A stretch of DNA of 64,000 nt from Gordonibacter massiliensis (ex Traore et al. 2017). GTDB taxonomy: Bacteria > Actinomycetota > Coriobacteriia > Coriobacteriales > Eggerthellaceae. The DNA lies in contig LT827128.1 in assembly GCA_900170005.1 (NCBI GenBank), positions 3,158,168 through 3,222,167 on the forward strand, given 5' to 3'. How positions within the stretch are numbered: position 1 is the first letter of the stretch; each line of letters begins with the position of its first letter. The notes under the pieces were generated by a model. That model did not search any database. It was not told the DNA's origin and worked only from the letters and a program-made list of their open reading frames with translations. The position numbers and the translations under genes were made by a program. Of this stretch, positions 40,558 to 48,433 are shown one piece after another.

Positions 40558-40694
40558 AAAAAGGATCGGCCCGGGGAGAGGGGAGCTCCACCGGGCCACA
40601 AGGAGGGGATGATGGCGCCTATTGGGCGCCACTTCTGCTTTTAAGGGGTTAAAGCAGATGCAAACTGAAAAGGAGGGGAGCCTTTCGTTTGCTG
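40558..40694 (-). ncRNA. C-rich small RNA, copy 2 of 3
   Basis: Paralogue of the RNA at 40122-40256, about 137 nt. -10 TATACT (complement of 40701-40706). Same order: a hairpin with CTCCCCTCC, a hairpin with ACCCCTT, and a variable third hairpin (GGCGCCCAATAGGCGCC, different from copies 1 and 3 but still pairing). Then an ATCCCCTCC linker and the GGCCCGG...CCGGGCC terminator with T5. Compensatory change in hairpin 3 supports a conserved RNA structure. Confidence 0.7.
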
Positions 40695-41105
40695 TCTCAC
40701 AGTATAAAAGTTGACCTTGAAAAACATATGACGGAGGAGTGGCCGTTTTGTGAATTAGGGGGCGCGAATGTAACAATTATATGAACAACCCCGCCCCATT
40801 CATCGCCCTCCCGTCGACTTCGGGCAACCGGGGTATGAAACCGATGGGCGCGAAGCCGCTCCCACGGGTGCGTTCCACGCCGTCGTTCCCATGTCGAGGG
40901 AGATTCGCGCGCGCGGAACGCGCGGCACCACGACGATGTCCGGGAACGATAAAGCACGGCAAGCAAGTCGCTCGTGGGTTCGGCGGTCAGATGCCCCTCG
41001 TGTTAGCGGTTCGTATCAAATAGATTGCTAAACAACTCAGAGACCGACCTTTGGCCTATAACCCCAATCTGGGGGAGGGGAGTTAAGGGACACGGTTGAT
41101 GCTGG

Positions 41106-41241
41106 AAAAAAGATCGGCCCGGGGAGAGGGGAGCTCCACCGGGCCACAAGGAGGGGATGATGCGGTGCTCTTGGACACCGCTACTGCTTTGTAAGGGGTA
41201 CAAGCAGTGCAAACTAAAAGGAGGGGAGCCTTTCGCTTGCA
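41106..41241 (-). ncRNA. C-rich small RNA, copy 3 of 3
   Basis: Third paralogue, about 136 nt. -10 TATAAT (complement of 41248-41253), terminator with T6 (41111-41106). The body is nearly identical to copy 1 in hairpins 1-3 and to copy 2 in the terminator stem. All three copies share CATA(T/C)GTT(T/C)TTCAA just upstream, in the -35 region (41264-41277 here), although the spacer bases differ in this copy. This suggests a common activator or sigma-factor site. Confidence 0.7.
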
Positions 41242-41619
41242 GGGCCCATTATAGGGGCTCGGGTTGAAAAACGTATGGCGCAAGCGTGTTCGTCTTGTGC
41301 AGCGGCCGTGCATGGTCGGTGAATTGCACTCCCGCCCGGCAAGCCTGCCGCTCGCGGACGTACGGCCGCCGCTCGCGTGCCGGGGAAATTTCAGCTCGTG
41401 CGCGGATCCTTCGACTTCGGCGTTTCGATCGCTTGGCACCAAACGCGATCCGGCGCTTTTCGCCCTGCGGGCGGTCGACCGCCCCTCAAGCCGTCGAACG
41501 GCCTGGGCGCGAGAATGCGAAGCGGGTCTTCTGTCGAAAGGTGCCGGATTTCGCTCCTTCGACCGTGCGCCGTGCGACGTTTTCGGTATCATGGACGGTG
41601 CCGAAGGAAAGGATCCCTC

Positions 41620-42606
41620 ATGTCCGACATAGCGCTGCGCTTTCATAAAGACATGCTCGTGCTGTCCGCCCCCATCGCCGCCGTGCTCGCGCGCCAAGGC
41701 GTCGACGTGACGCGCGATCTGGAGTACCTGAACCTCATCGAGCCCGAGGCCGTGCGCGACGCGCTGCGCCTCGAATCCATCGCAGGCGCCCAGTGCATCG
41801 TCGCCAACACGGAGGGCATCGCCCCCGCGCGGCTGGCGCACCACGGCATGGAGGATCGTGCGGAAGAGCTGGCCCGCGCCGCGCTTGCGGCCGTGCAGGG
41901 GCTCAGGCCCCAGCACGTGCTGGCCGAGGTTGGTCCGTGCGGGCTGCCCCTCGACGGCTCCAGCGCGGCGTCGCTCAACGAGAACCGCAGCCAGTACGCC
42001 CGCGCCGTTCGCGTGTTCGAAGGTGGGACGTTCGACGCCTTCCTGTTCGGTGGGTTCGCGAACCCCGTCGACCTCAAATGCGCGCTCATGGGTGCGCGTC
42101 AGGCGAGCGATCGGCCCGTGTTCGCGTCGGTCGACGTGGACGGCGACGGCCTCATGCCCGATGGGCGCACGACCATCGAAGAGGCGGCGTCGCTCATGGG
42201 CGAGTTCGGCGCCTCCGTGGCGGGCTTCTCCTCGGGCGCTCCGGTCGAGCAGGTTGCGGCGCTGGTCGAGCGCGTTTGCGGTACGGTCGATCTGCCCGTG
42301 CTCGTGCAGCTTCGCATTGCCGAGCGCGCTCCGAGGCAGGGTGCTCCCACGCCGGAGAACCCCTACTACTGCCCCGACGTCATGGTGGAGGCCGCCGCGC
42401 GTCTGCGTGCGGCGGGCGCGCAGTTCCTGCGAGCGGCGGGCGACGCCACGCCGGCCTACACCGGTGCGCTGGCGGCGGCCACCGACGGCTTCGACGTCGT
42501 CGCGCCTCGCGACGCCCGGCCGGCCGAGGAAGACGAGCCCGACTTCGCCGAGCTGTTGGCCGCCGCGCGCAGCAAATCGTTGTTCTCGTCGCGCGAGGAA
42601 GGATAG
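41620..42606 (+). CDS. homocysteine S-methyltransferase-like TIM-barrel protein
   Basis: A 328-residue cytoplasmic protein with the N-terminal pattern of the homocysteine S-methyltransferase (MetH N-terminal) family. It has LVLSAPIAAVLARQGVD at the start, GAQCIVANTEGIAPARLAHHG near 52, and LAEVGPCGLPLDGSSAASL near 107. The C-terminal GGCC zinc motif required for thiolate activation is not visible; the expected region reads FDVVAPRDARPAEEDEPDF. It may therefore be catalytically altered or act on a different substrate. ATG at 41620 behind AAGGAAAGGA. The following 90-residue gene is 8 nt away. Confidence 0.65.
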   Translation: MSDIALRFHKDMLVLSAPIAAVLARQGVDVTRDLEYLNLIEPEAVRDALRLESIAGAQCIVANTEGIAPARLAHHGMEDRAEELARAALAAVQGLRPQHVLAEVGPCGLPLDGSSAASLNENRSQYARAVRVFEGGTFDAFLFGGFANPVDLKCALMGARQASDRPVFASVDVDGDGLMPDGRTTIEEAASLMGEFGASVAGFSSGAPVEQVAALVERVCGTVDLPVLVQLRIAERAPRQGAPTPENPYYCPDVMVEAAARLRAAGAQFLRAAGDATPAYTGALAAATDGFDVVAPRDARPAEEDEPDFAELLAAARSKSLFSSREEG

Positions 42607-42614
42607 GTTCCGCC

Positions 42615-42887
42615 ATGCCCGCAACCGGATCGAACATCGAGCGCAGCCCGCACTACGGGGCGCTGCAGGACGTCGTGGACGGCCTGTTCGCCGGCACCTC
42701 AGCCGACGATACGGTGCGCCGCCTGGACGTGGTGATAGCCGCGGAGGCTGCCGATCTGCCTTCCGACCTCATGGAGGTGGTCCAGCTGCTGCCGCCGGGC
42801 TCCTACACGCGGCAGCGTCTGTGCGACCAAGTGAACTCCTCCATAGGCGGCCACGCCTGGGGCCAAGTGTACGGCACGGTGGAGTAG
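42615..42887 (+). CDS. 90-residue hypothetical protein
   Basis: I do not recognise the family. It is acidic and helical: SPHYGALQDVVDGLFAGTSA, then DLPSDLMEVVQLLPPGSYTR, and a C-terminal HAWGQVYGTVE. There is no signal peptide or metal motif. It is immediately downstream of the methyltransferase-like gene and probably co-transcribed, so it may be an accessory subunit or regulator. Codon use is host-like. Confidence 0.7.
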   Translation: MPATGSNIERSPHYGALQDVVDGLFAGTSADDTVRRLDVVIAAEAADLPSDLMEVVQLLPPGSYTRQRLCDQVNSSIGGHAWGQVYGTVE

Positions 42888-42974
42888 CCTCGCCCCCCGT
42901 CCCCCAACCTGTGAAATTCCTGTGACGGCCTTCGTGAATCACGAATGGAATCTAATTTGTAACAATTATCCCCC

Positions 42975-43044
42975 TTGTTTTCCGCGCCGCACCTCGGTAC
43001 TATATGTCCACGCTAAAACGCGTCTCCACCACAACATGTTGTGG
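42975..43044 (+). promoter_or_regulatory. nrdDG promoter with tandem NrdR-like boxes
   Basis: TTGTTT (42975-42980), a 17-bp spacer and TACTAT (42998-43003). The -10 is embedded in GGTACTATATGTCC, similar to the NrdR box core ACTATATAGT. Centred 33 bp downstream is the perfect palindrome CCACAACATGTTGTGG (43029-43044). Two boxes about three helical turns apart are the usual NrdR operator, repressing ribonucleotide reductase genes when dNTP/ATP is high. TTCGTG-AAT-CACGAA near 42931-42945 is a further dyad. Confidence 0.65.
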
Positions 43045-43159
43045 AAAAGGGGATAACAAGCGGTGGAAACTTTGGGTATAACTACAGCATAGCCACTGCT
43101 CGCAACCGAAAAACAACCAACGAAGACACGGCTCAACACACGCAGAGAGGACTCGCAGC

Positions 43160-45481
43160 ATGGTCACCACCATCATCAAGCGCGACGGGCGCACGGCGGA
43201 ATTCAACGAGGGCAAGATCGCCGAGGCGGTGGAGCGGGCGTTCCAGGCGTGCGGCGCCATGCAGGACCGCGCGGCTGCCGAGAGCATCGCGCAGCAGGTG
43301 GTGGAGAAGCTGGAGAGCGGCGCCATCGAGGGCGTGCCCACGGTCGAGGGCGTGCAGGACCTGGTGGAGGAGACGCTCATCGAGTCCGGTTTCGTGCAGA
43401 CGGCCAAAGCCTACATCCTCTACCGCGCCGAGCGCAGCCGCTCGCGCGACGTGAACAGCCGCCTCATGCAAACGCTCAAGGACATCACGTTCTCGAAGGC
43501 GTCCGACTCCGACATGAAGCGCGAGAACGCCAACATCGACGCCGACACCGCCATGGGCACCATGCTCAAGTACGGCTCGGAGTCGGCCAAGCAGTTCTAC
43601 GAGATGTGCGTCATCGAGCCGAAGTTCGCCCGCGCGCACCGCGAGGGCGACATCCACATCCACGACATGGACTTCTACACGCTCACCACCACGTGCTGCC
43701 AGATCGAGCTGAAGAAGCTGTTCAAGGGCGGCTTCTCCACGGGCCACGGCGTGCTGCGCGAGCCCAACGACATCGCCAGCTACGCGGCGCTCGCCTGCAT
43801 CGCCATCCAGAGCAACCAGAACGACCAGCACGGCGGGCAGGCCATCTGCGACTTCGACTACGGTCTGGCCGAGGGCGTGAAGAAGACGTACCGCCGCCTG
43901 TACAAGAAGCACCTGGCCGAGGCGCTCGACCTGCTCACCGACATCGAAGACGGCCGCGCCTTCGCGCAGGACGTCCTCGCGCGCGTCGAGGAGCGCACCG
44001 GCGTGTGGGCCTCGCTCGCCCTGGACGAGGGTTTCGGCTCCGCCCTGCGCGCCGAGCTGTCCGAGGCGGGCGTCGAGGAGGCCGTGATCGACCGCGCGCT
44101 GGCCTACACCGCCAAGAACGCCACCGCCGACACCGACCGCACGACGTTCCAGGGCATGGAGGCGCTCGTCCACAACCTGAACACCATGCACTCGCGCGCC
44201 GGCGCGCAAACGCCGTTCAGCTCCATCAACTACGGCATGGACACGTCCCCCGAGGGCCGCATGGTGGTGAAGAACATGCTGCTGGCCACCGAGGAGGGCC
44301 TCGGCTCCGGCGAGACGCCCATCTTCCCCGTGCAGATCTTCCGCGTGAAGGAGGGCGTGAACTACAACCCCGGCGACCCGAACTACGACCTGTTCAAACT
44401 GGCCATGCACTGCTCGGCGAAGCGCCTGTTCCCCAACTTCAGCTTCATCGACGCGCCGTTCAACGCGCAGTACTACAAGGGCACGCCCGAGACGGAGATC
44501 GCCTACATGGGCTGCCGCACGCGCGTCATGGGCAACGTGTACGATCCCGACCGCGAGATCGCGCCCGGCCGCGGCAACCTGTCGTTCACGTCCATCAACC
44601 TGCCGCGATTGGCCATCCGCTCGAAGGGCGACCTCGACCTGTTCTTCGACCTGCTGGACGCGAAGCTGGCGCTTACGGTGGGGCAGCTGGACGAGCGCTT
44701 CGAGATCCAGGCACGCAAGAAGGTGTACAACGCGCCGTTCCTCATGGGGCAGGGCGTGTGGATCGACTCCGAGAAGCTGGCGCCCGGCGACGAGCAGCGC
44801 GAGGTGCTGAAGCACGGCACGCTGTCCGTGGGCTTCATAGGCTTGGCCGAGACGCTGGTGGCGCTCACGGGCAAGCACCACGGCGAGTCGCAGGCGTCGC
44901 AGAACCTGGGGCTCGAGATCATCGGCCACATGCGCGGCTACCTGGACAAGCTCTCGCAGGAGCGGGGGTTGAACTACGGCCTCATCGCCACGCCGGCGGA
45001 GGGCCTGTCGGGTCGCTTCGTGCGCATGGACCGCGAGCGCTACGGCTCCATCCCCGGCATCACCGACCGCGACTACTACACGAACGGCTTCCACGTGCCG
45101 GTGTACTACGACATCAGCGCGTTCGACAAGATCGAGATCGAGGCGCCGTACCACGCGCTCACGAACGCGGGCCACATCTCCTACGTCGAGCTCGACGGCG
45201 ATCCCACGGGCAACCTCGAGGCGTTCGAGGCCGTCATCCGCCACATGAAGGAGAGCGGCATCGGCTACGGCTCGGTGAACCACCCGGTGGACCGCGACCC
45301 GGTGTGCGGCTACAACGGCATCATCGGCGACGTGTGCCCCAAGTGCGGCCGCACGGAGGAGGAGCACGGCATGGCCTTCGAGCGCATCCGCCGCATCACC
45401 GGCTACCTGGTGGGCACCCTCGACCGCTTCAACGACGCCAAGCGCGCCGAAGAGGCCGACCGGGTCAAGCACCAGATGTAG
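43160..45481 (+). CDS. nrdD: anaerobic ribonucleoside-triphosphate reductase
   Basis: A 773-residue class III ribonucleotide reductase using a glycyl radical to make dNTPs without oxygen. The N-terminal ATP-cone (about 1-95: TTIIKRDGRTAEFNEGKIAE) is the allosteric activity site. The catalytic barrel includes HIHDMDFY and CQIELKKLF. The glycyl radical loop is RRITGYLVG near the end. The C-terminal zinc site shows CGY and CPKCG, but the first Cys of the usual CxxCG pair is replaced (VDRDPVCGY), leaving three Cys. The activase NrdG follows. ATG at 43160 after a long leader. Confidence 0.96.
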   Translation: MVTTIIKRDGRTAEFNEGKIAEAVERAFQACGAMQDRAAAESIAQQVVEKLESGAIEGVPTVEGVQDLVEETLIESGFVQTAKAYILYRAERSRSRDVNSRLMQTLKDITFSKASDSDMKRENANIDADTAMGTMLKYGSESAKQFYEMCVIEPKFARAHREGDIHIHDMDFYTLTTTCCQIELKKLFKGGFSTGHGVLREPNDIASYAALACIAIQSNQNDQHGGQAICDFDYGLAEGVKKTYRRLYKKHLAEALDLLTDIEDGRAFAQDVLARVEERTGVWASLALDEGFGSALRAELSEAGVEEAVIDRALAYTAKNATADTDRTTFQGMEALVHNLNTMHSRAGAQTPFSSINYGMDTSPEGRMVVKNMLLATEEGLGSGETPIFPVQIFRVKEGVNYNPGDPNYDLFKLAMHCSAKRLFPNFSFIDAPFNAQYYKGTPETEIAYMGCRTRVMGNVYDPDREIAPGRGNLSFTSINLPRLAIRSKGDLDLFFDLLDAKLALTVGQLDERFEIQARKKVYNAPFLMGQGVWIDSEKLAPGDEQREVLKHGTLSVGFIGLAETLVALTGKHHGESQASQNLGLEIIGHMRGYLDKLSQERGLNYGLIATPAEGLSGRFVRMDRERYGSIPGITDRDYYTNGFHVPVYYDISAFDKIEIEAPYHALTNAGHISYVELDGDPTGNLEAFEAVIRHMKESGIGYGSVNHPVDRDPVCGYNGIIGDVCPKCGRTEEEHGMAFERIRRITGYLVGTLDRFNDAKRAEEADRVKHQM

Positions 45482-45491
45482 CAGGTTGAAC

Positions 45492-46130
45492 GTGACCCTG
45501 CCCGACACCATCCGCTTGTACGGTACGGCTCCGGACTCCATCGTCGATGGGCCGGGGCTGCGCTTCGCCGTGTTCGTGCAGGGGTGCACGCACGGCTGTC
45601 CCGGCTGCCACAATCCCGACAGCCAGCCGGCGTGCGGCGGCGAGGTGCGGGCGCTCGACGACCTCGTGGCCGAGATCGCGGCCAACGGCCTCGTGCAGGG
45701 CGTGACCGTCTCGGGCGGCGAGCCCTTCGAGCAGGCCGCCGCCTGCGCCGAGTTGGCGCGTCGCGTGCGCGGGCTCGGGCTGAACGTGTGGACGTACACG
45801 GGCTACCGCTACGAGGACCTGGCCGCGCTCGCAAACCGCACGGCCGACGCCTGCGCCTCCGACGCAGCGTGCGATGCTGCGCACGACGTAACCGCAGCTT
45901 CCACCCGCCTCTCGCTGCCCTCGGTGGACCCGGCCGGAGCGGCGGCCCTGCTCGCCGCCACCGACGTGCTGGTGGACGGCCCCTTCGTGCAGGCGCTCCA
46001 CTCCTTCGAGCTGGCGTGGCGCGGCTCGTCCAACCAACGGTTGATTGACGTTCCCGCGACCCGCGCCACCGGGCGCGTCGTTTTATGGGACACTCACGAG
46101 GATTTCCCCGAAAAACCGGCTTCTTGGTAA
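45492..46130 (+). CDS. nrdG: anaerobic ribonucleotide reductase activating protein
   Basis: A 212-residue radical SAM activase that generates the glycyl radical on NrdD. The cluster motif is CTHGCPGC (CxxxCxxC), followed by VSGGEPF and VWTYTGYRYED. An insertion of about 30 residues rich in Ala/Asp with two Cys (ACASDAACDAAHD) splits the middle, longer than in typical NrdG of about 155-175 residues. GTG at 45492 follows CAGG at the nrdD stop; TTG at 45486 is possible. Overlapping operon arrangement with nrdD. Confidence 0.92.
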   Translation: MTLPDTIRLYGTAPDSIVDGPGLRFAVFVQGCTHGCPGCHNPDSQPACGGEVRALDDLVAEIAANGLVQGVTVSGGEPFEQAAACAELARRVRGLGLNVWTYTGYRYEDLAALANRTADACASDAACDAAHDVTAASTRLSLPSVDPAGAAALLAATDVLVDGPFVQALHSFELAWRGSSNQRLIDVPATRATGRVVLWDTHEDFPEKPASW

Positions 46131-46181
46131 AGGGGCGCACGCCATGCGATGCGCCCGCGCGCAACATGGTAGGATAGCGGC

Positions 46182-47138
46182 ATGGAACAACTCGAGCACT
46201 ACATCGACGGCATCGTGCGCATCGACTGGCTGACCACGGCCCTCTCGGCCGTTGTCATCTTGGCGGTCACGGCCGTCGTCGCGCGCCTCACCGTCCGCTT
46301 CATGCGCAAGATGCTGCACTTCAACGAGGAGAAGAACCTGCCCTCCAGCTCCATCTTCGTGAACATCGCTCGCGGCGCCGTGTGGGTGCTGGGCGTGTGC
46401 ATCATGCTGTCCACCTGCTTCAACGTGGACGTGAGTGCCGCCATCACTGCGCTCGGCATCGGTGGCATCGCCATCTCGCTCGGCTTCCAGGACACCATCG
46501 CCAACCTGATCGGCGGCCTGCAGGTCAGCCTGCTGCGCATCGTGAAGCCCGGCGACAACATCGAGGTGGGCTCGTCGTCCGGCGTGGTGAAGGACGTCAC
46601 GTGGCGCCACACCACCATCAGGAACAGCAAAGGGGAAGAGGTCATCATCCCCAACTCCATCATCAACAAGACGGCGCTCACGCACCTGCCGCCCACGAAC
46701 CAGGTGAGCCTGCCCATCGTGGTGGTCACGCCCGGCGAGCACCTGAACGACGTGGCCGCCGCCATCGAGCACGAGGCAGCCCGGGCGGCGGGCGAGGTGG
46801 CCAAGCTCACGAAAGAGCCGAAGCTGTCGTTCTCGGCCATCACCGACGGCGGCTACGTGGGCTCCATCACGTTCAAGGTGGCGGACAGCCGCACGAGCGC
46901 CCGCGCCGGCGATGCCGTGCTGCGGGCCGTCGCGCCGCTCACGCGGGCCGGTGCGCCCCAGACGGCCGAAAAGGTGCTCGAAGAGGCCGAGCGCGAAGCC
47001 CAAGAAGCGCACGCGGAGGCCGCCGCCAAGCCGAAGCCCAAGCCCAAAGCGAAGCCGAGCGGCAAGCAGGCCGCTTCCACGAGCCTGCGCAAGCGCATGG
47101 CGCGCATGTTCCACGCGAGCAAAGGGGGTCAGTCGTGA
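46182..47138 (+). CDS. MscS-family mechanosensitive channel
   Basis: A 318-residue small-conductance mechanosensitive channel. Three TM helices (about 16-36, 62-82, 88-112) include the pore helix, with AITALGIGGIAISLGFQDTIANLIGG, well matched to the MscS TM3 Gly/Ala pattern. The beta domain follows with VKPGDNIEVGSSSGVVKDV and IIPNSIINK. From about 270 the C-terminus is an Ala/Glu then Lys/Pro-rich tail (KPKPKPKAKPSG), unlike standard MscS. ATG at 46182 with AGGA. Overlaps the DUF2804 gene by 4 nt (GTGA). Confidence 0.92.
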   Translation: MEQLEHYIDGIVRIDWLTTALSAVVILAVTAVVARLTVRFMRKMLHFNEEKNLPSSSIFVNIARGAVWVLGVCIMLSTCFNVDVSAAITALGIGGIAISLGFQDTIANLIGGLQVSLLRIVKPGDNIEVGSSSGVVKDVTWRHTTIRNSKGEEVIIPNSIINKTALTHLPPTNQVSLPIVVVTPGEHLNDVAAAIEHEAARAAGEVAKLTKEPKLSFSAITDGGYVGSITFKVADSRTSARAGDAVLRAVAPLTRAGAPQTAEKVLEEAEREAQEAHAEAAAKPKPKPKAKPSGKQAASTSLRKRMARMFHASKGGQS

Positions 47139-48220
47139 ACGAGAGCCGACTCGAAGGTCCGGGACCGCTGCATCGATTGGACGGCGCGCTTTCCGCGTGC
47201 GGCTGGGCCACGCAGCTGGAGCTGTCATACGACCGCGCCCGCATCAAGGCGCCGCGCTGGCGCATCAAGGAATGGGATTACTACCTGGTGAACGACGGGG
47301 CCTACGCCGTGGCGCTCACGCTGGGCGACTTGGGCTACCTCGGGCTCATCTCGGCGTCGGTCGTCGACTTCGAGCAGGCGGCCTTCAAGACCACGAGCGT
47401 CATCACGCCGTTTCCGCTCGGTCGCTTCCGCCTTCCCTCTACGTCGAAGGAGGGCGTGTCGAAGTTCGAGAACGGCCGCGTGGCGTTGCGCTTCGAGGCG
47501 GCAGACCGCGAGCGTCGCCTGCACGCGCAGTTCGTGAACTTCGACGGCAACGACGACCTCGTGTTCGACGCCGTGCTCTCCGACGAGCCGCAGGACACCA
47601 TGGTCATCGCCACGCCGTGGGCGGAGGATCCGCTCGCGTTCTACTACAACCAGAAGATCGTGGCCATGCGCGCTCGCGGCAGCTTCAAGAAGGGGCTGCT
47701 CGTGCACGGGTTCGCCCCCGACGACTCGTTCGGTCTGCTCGATTGGGGGCGCGGCGTGTGGACGCGCGACAACACGTGGTACTGGGGCGTGGCGCAGGGC
47801 TGGCAGGACGGGCGCGGCGGCTCGCAGCCGGGCTCGCACCGCTTCGGGCTGAACCTGGGCTACGGCTTCGGCGACACGTCGGCCGCCTCCGAGAACATGG
47901 CGTTCGTGGACGGCGTGGCGCACAAGCTGCACCGCGTGGACTTCGGCGTGCCCGAGAAGCCGGCCGCGTCCGACGCGCGCAGCGTGGCCGACCGCTACGA
48001 TTTGCTGGCGCCATGGCACGTCACCGACGACGAGGGCCGCGTCGACCTCGCGTTCACGCCGCTGCTCGACCGGGTGGACTGCATCAACGCCCTTGTCGTG
48101 CGCACCGACCAGCACCAGGTGTTCGGCCGCTTCGACGGCACCGTCGTCCTCGACGACGGCACGCCCTTCGAGGTGGCGAACCTGCAAGGCTCCGCCGAAG
48201 TCGTCCACAACGTGTACTGA
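47135..48220 (+). CDS. DUF2804 family protein
   Basis: A 361-residue soluble protein with the DUF2804 pattern: PRWRIKEWDYYLVNDGAYAV near the start, GLISASVVDFEQ, YYNQKIVAMRARGSF, LLDWGRGVWTRDNTWYWGVA and the glycine-rich GFNLGYGFGDTSAASEN-like block. It has no signal peptide. The family is beta-rich (lipocalin-like fold has been suggested) and functionally uncharacterised. GTG start, 4-nt overlap with mscS, AAAGGGGG upstream, so translation is coupled. Confidence 0.85.
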   Translation: MNESRLEGPGPLHRLDGALSACGWATQLELSYDRARIKAPRWRIKEWDYYLVNDGAYAVALTLGDLGYLGLISASVVDFEQAAFKTTSVITPFPLGRFRLPSTSKEGVSKFENGRVALRFEAADRERRLHAQFVNFDGNDDLVFDAVLSDEPQDTMVIATPWAEDPLAFYYNQKIVAMRARGSFKKGLLVHGFAPDDSFGLLDWGRGVWTRDNTWYWGVAQGWQDGRGGSQPGSHRFGLNLGYGFGDTSAASENMAFVDGVAHKLHRVDFGVPEKPAASDARSVADRYDLLAPWHVTDDEGRVDLAFTPLLDRVDCINALVVRTDQHQVFGRFDGTVVLDDGTPFEVANLQGSAEVVHNVY

Positions 48221-48259
48221 CGCTTCGACAAGGGGCTGCCCCTTTCAGAGCAGGTAATT

Positions 48260-48404
48260 CCCCGTAGGGGCGATCTCCAGATCGCCCGGCGCACAGGACT
48301 CCCCAAGGGAAAAACAATGCGGCGAGCGCACGGTGCGCTCGCCGCATGATCTCGATCTTCGCAAACCGCTTGCACCGGGCGGGCAGCAGCCCGCCCCTAC
48401 GGGG
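48260..48404. repeat. REP-like inverted repeat, family B with unlike cores
   Basis: Left arm CCCCGTAGGGGCG-ATCTCCAGAT-CGCCCGG (48260-48289). The right arm (48375-48404), read in reverse, is CCCCGTAGGGGCG-GGCTGCTGCC-CGCCCGG. Outer arms pair perfectly while the 10-base cores differ, so two element variants have been joined. Convergent mscS/DUF2804 and pilT transcripts end here. Confidence 0.8.
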
Positions 48405-48433
48405 ACAACCGTGCTCGTAGCGCGAAGGAGGCT

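Noticed and set aside
39725-41619. Protein-coding genes in the sRNA array region
   Set aside because: Several open frames exist on both strands, but they overlap the RNA repeats, have no family motifs, and their translations change frame between copies.
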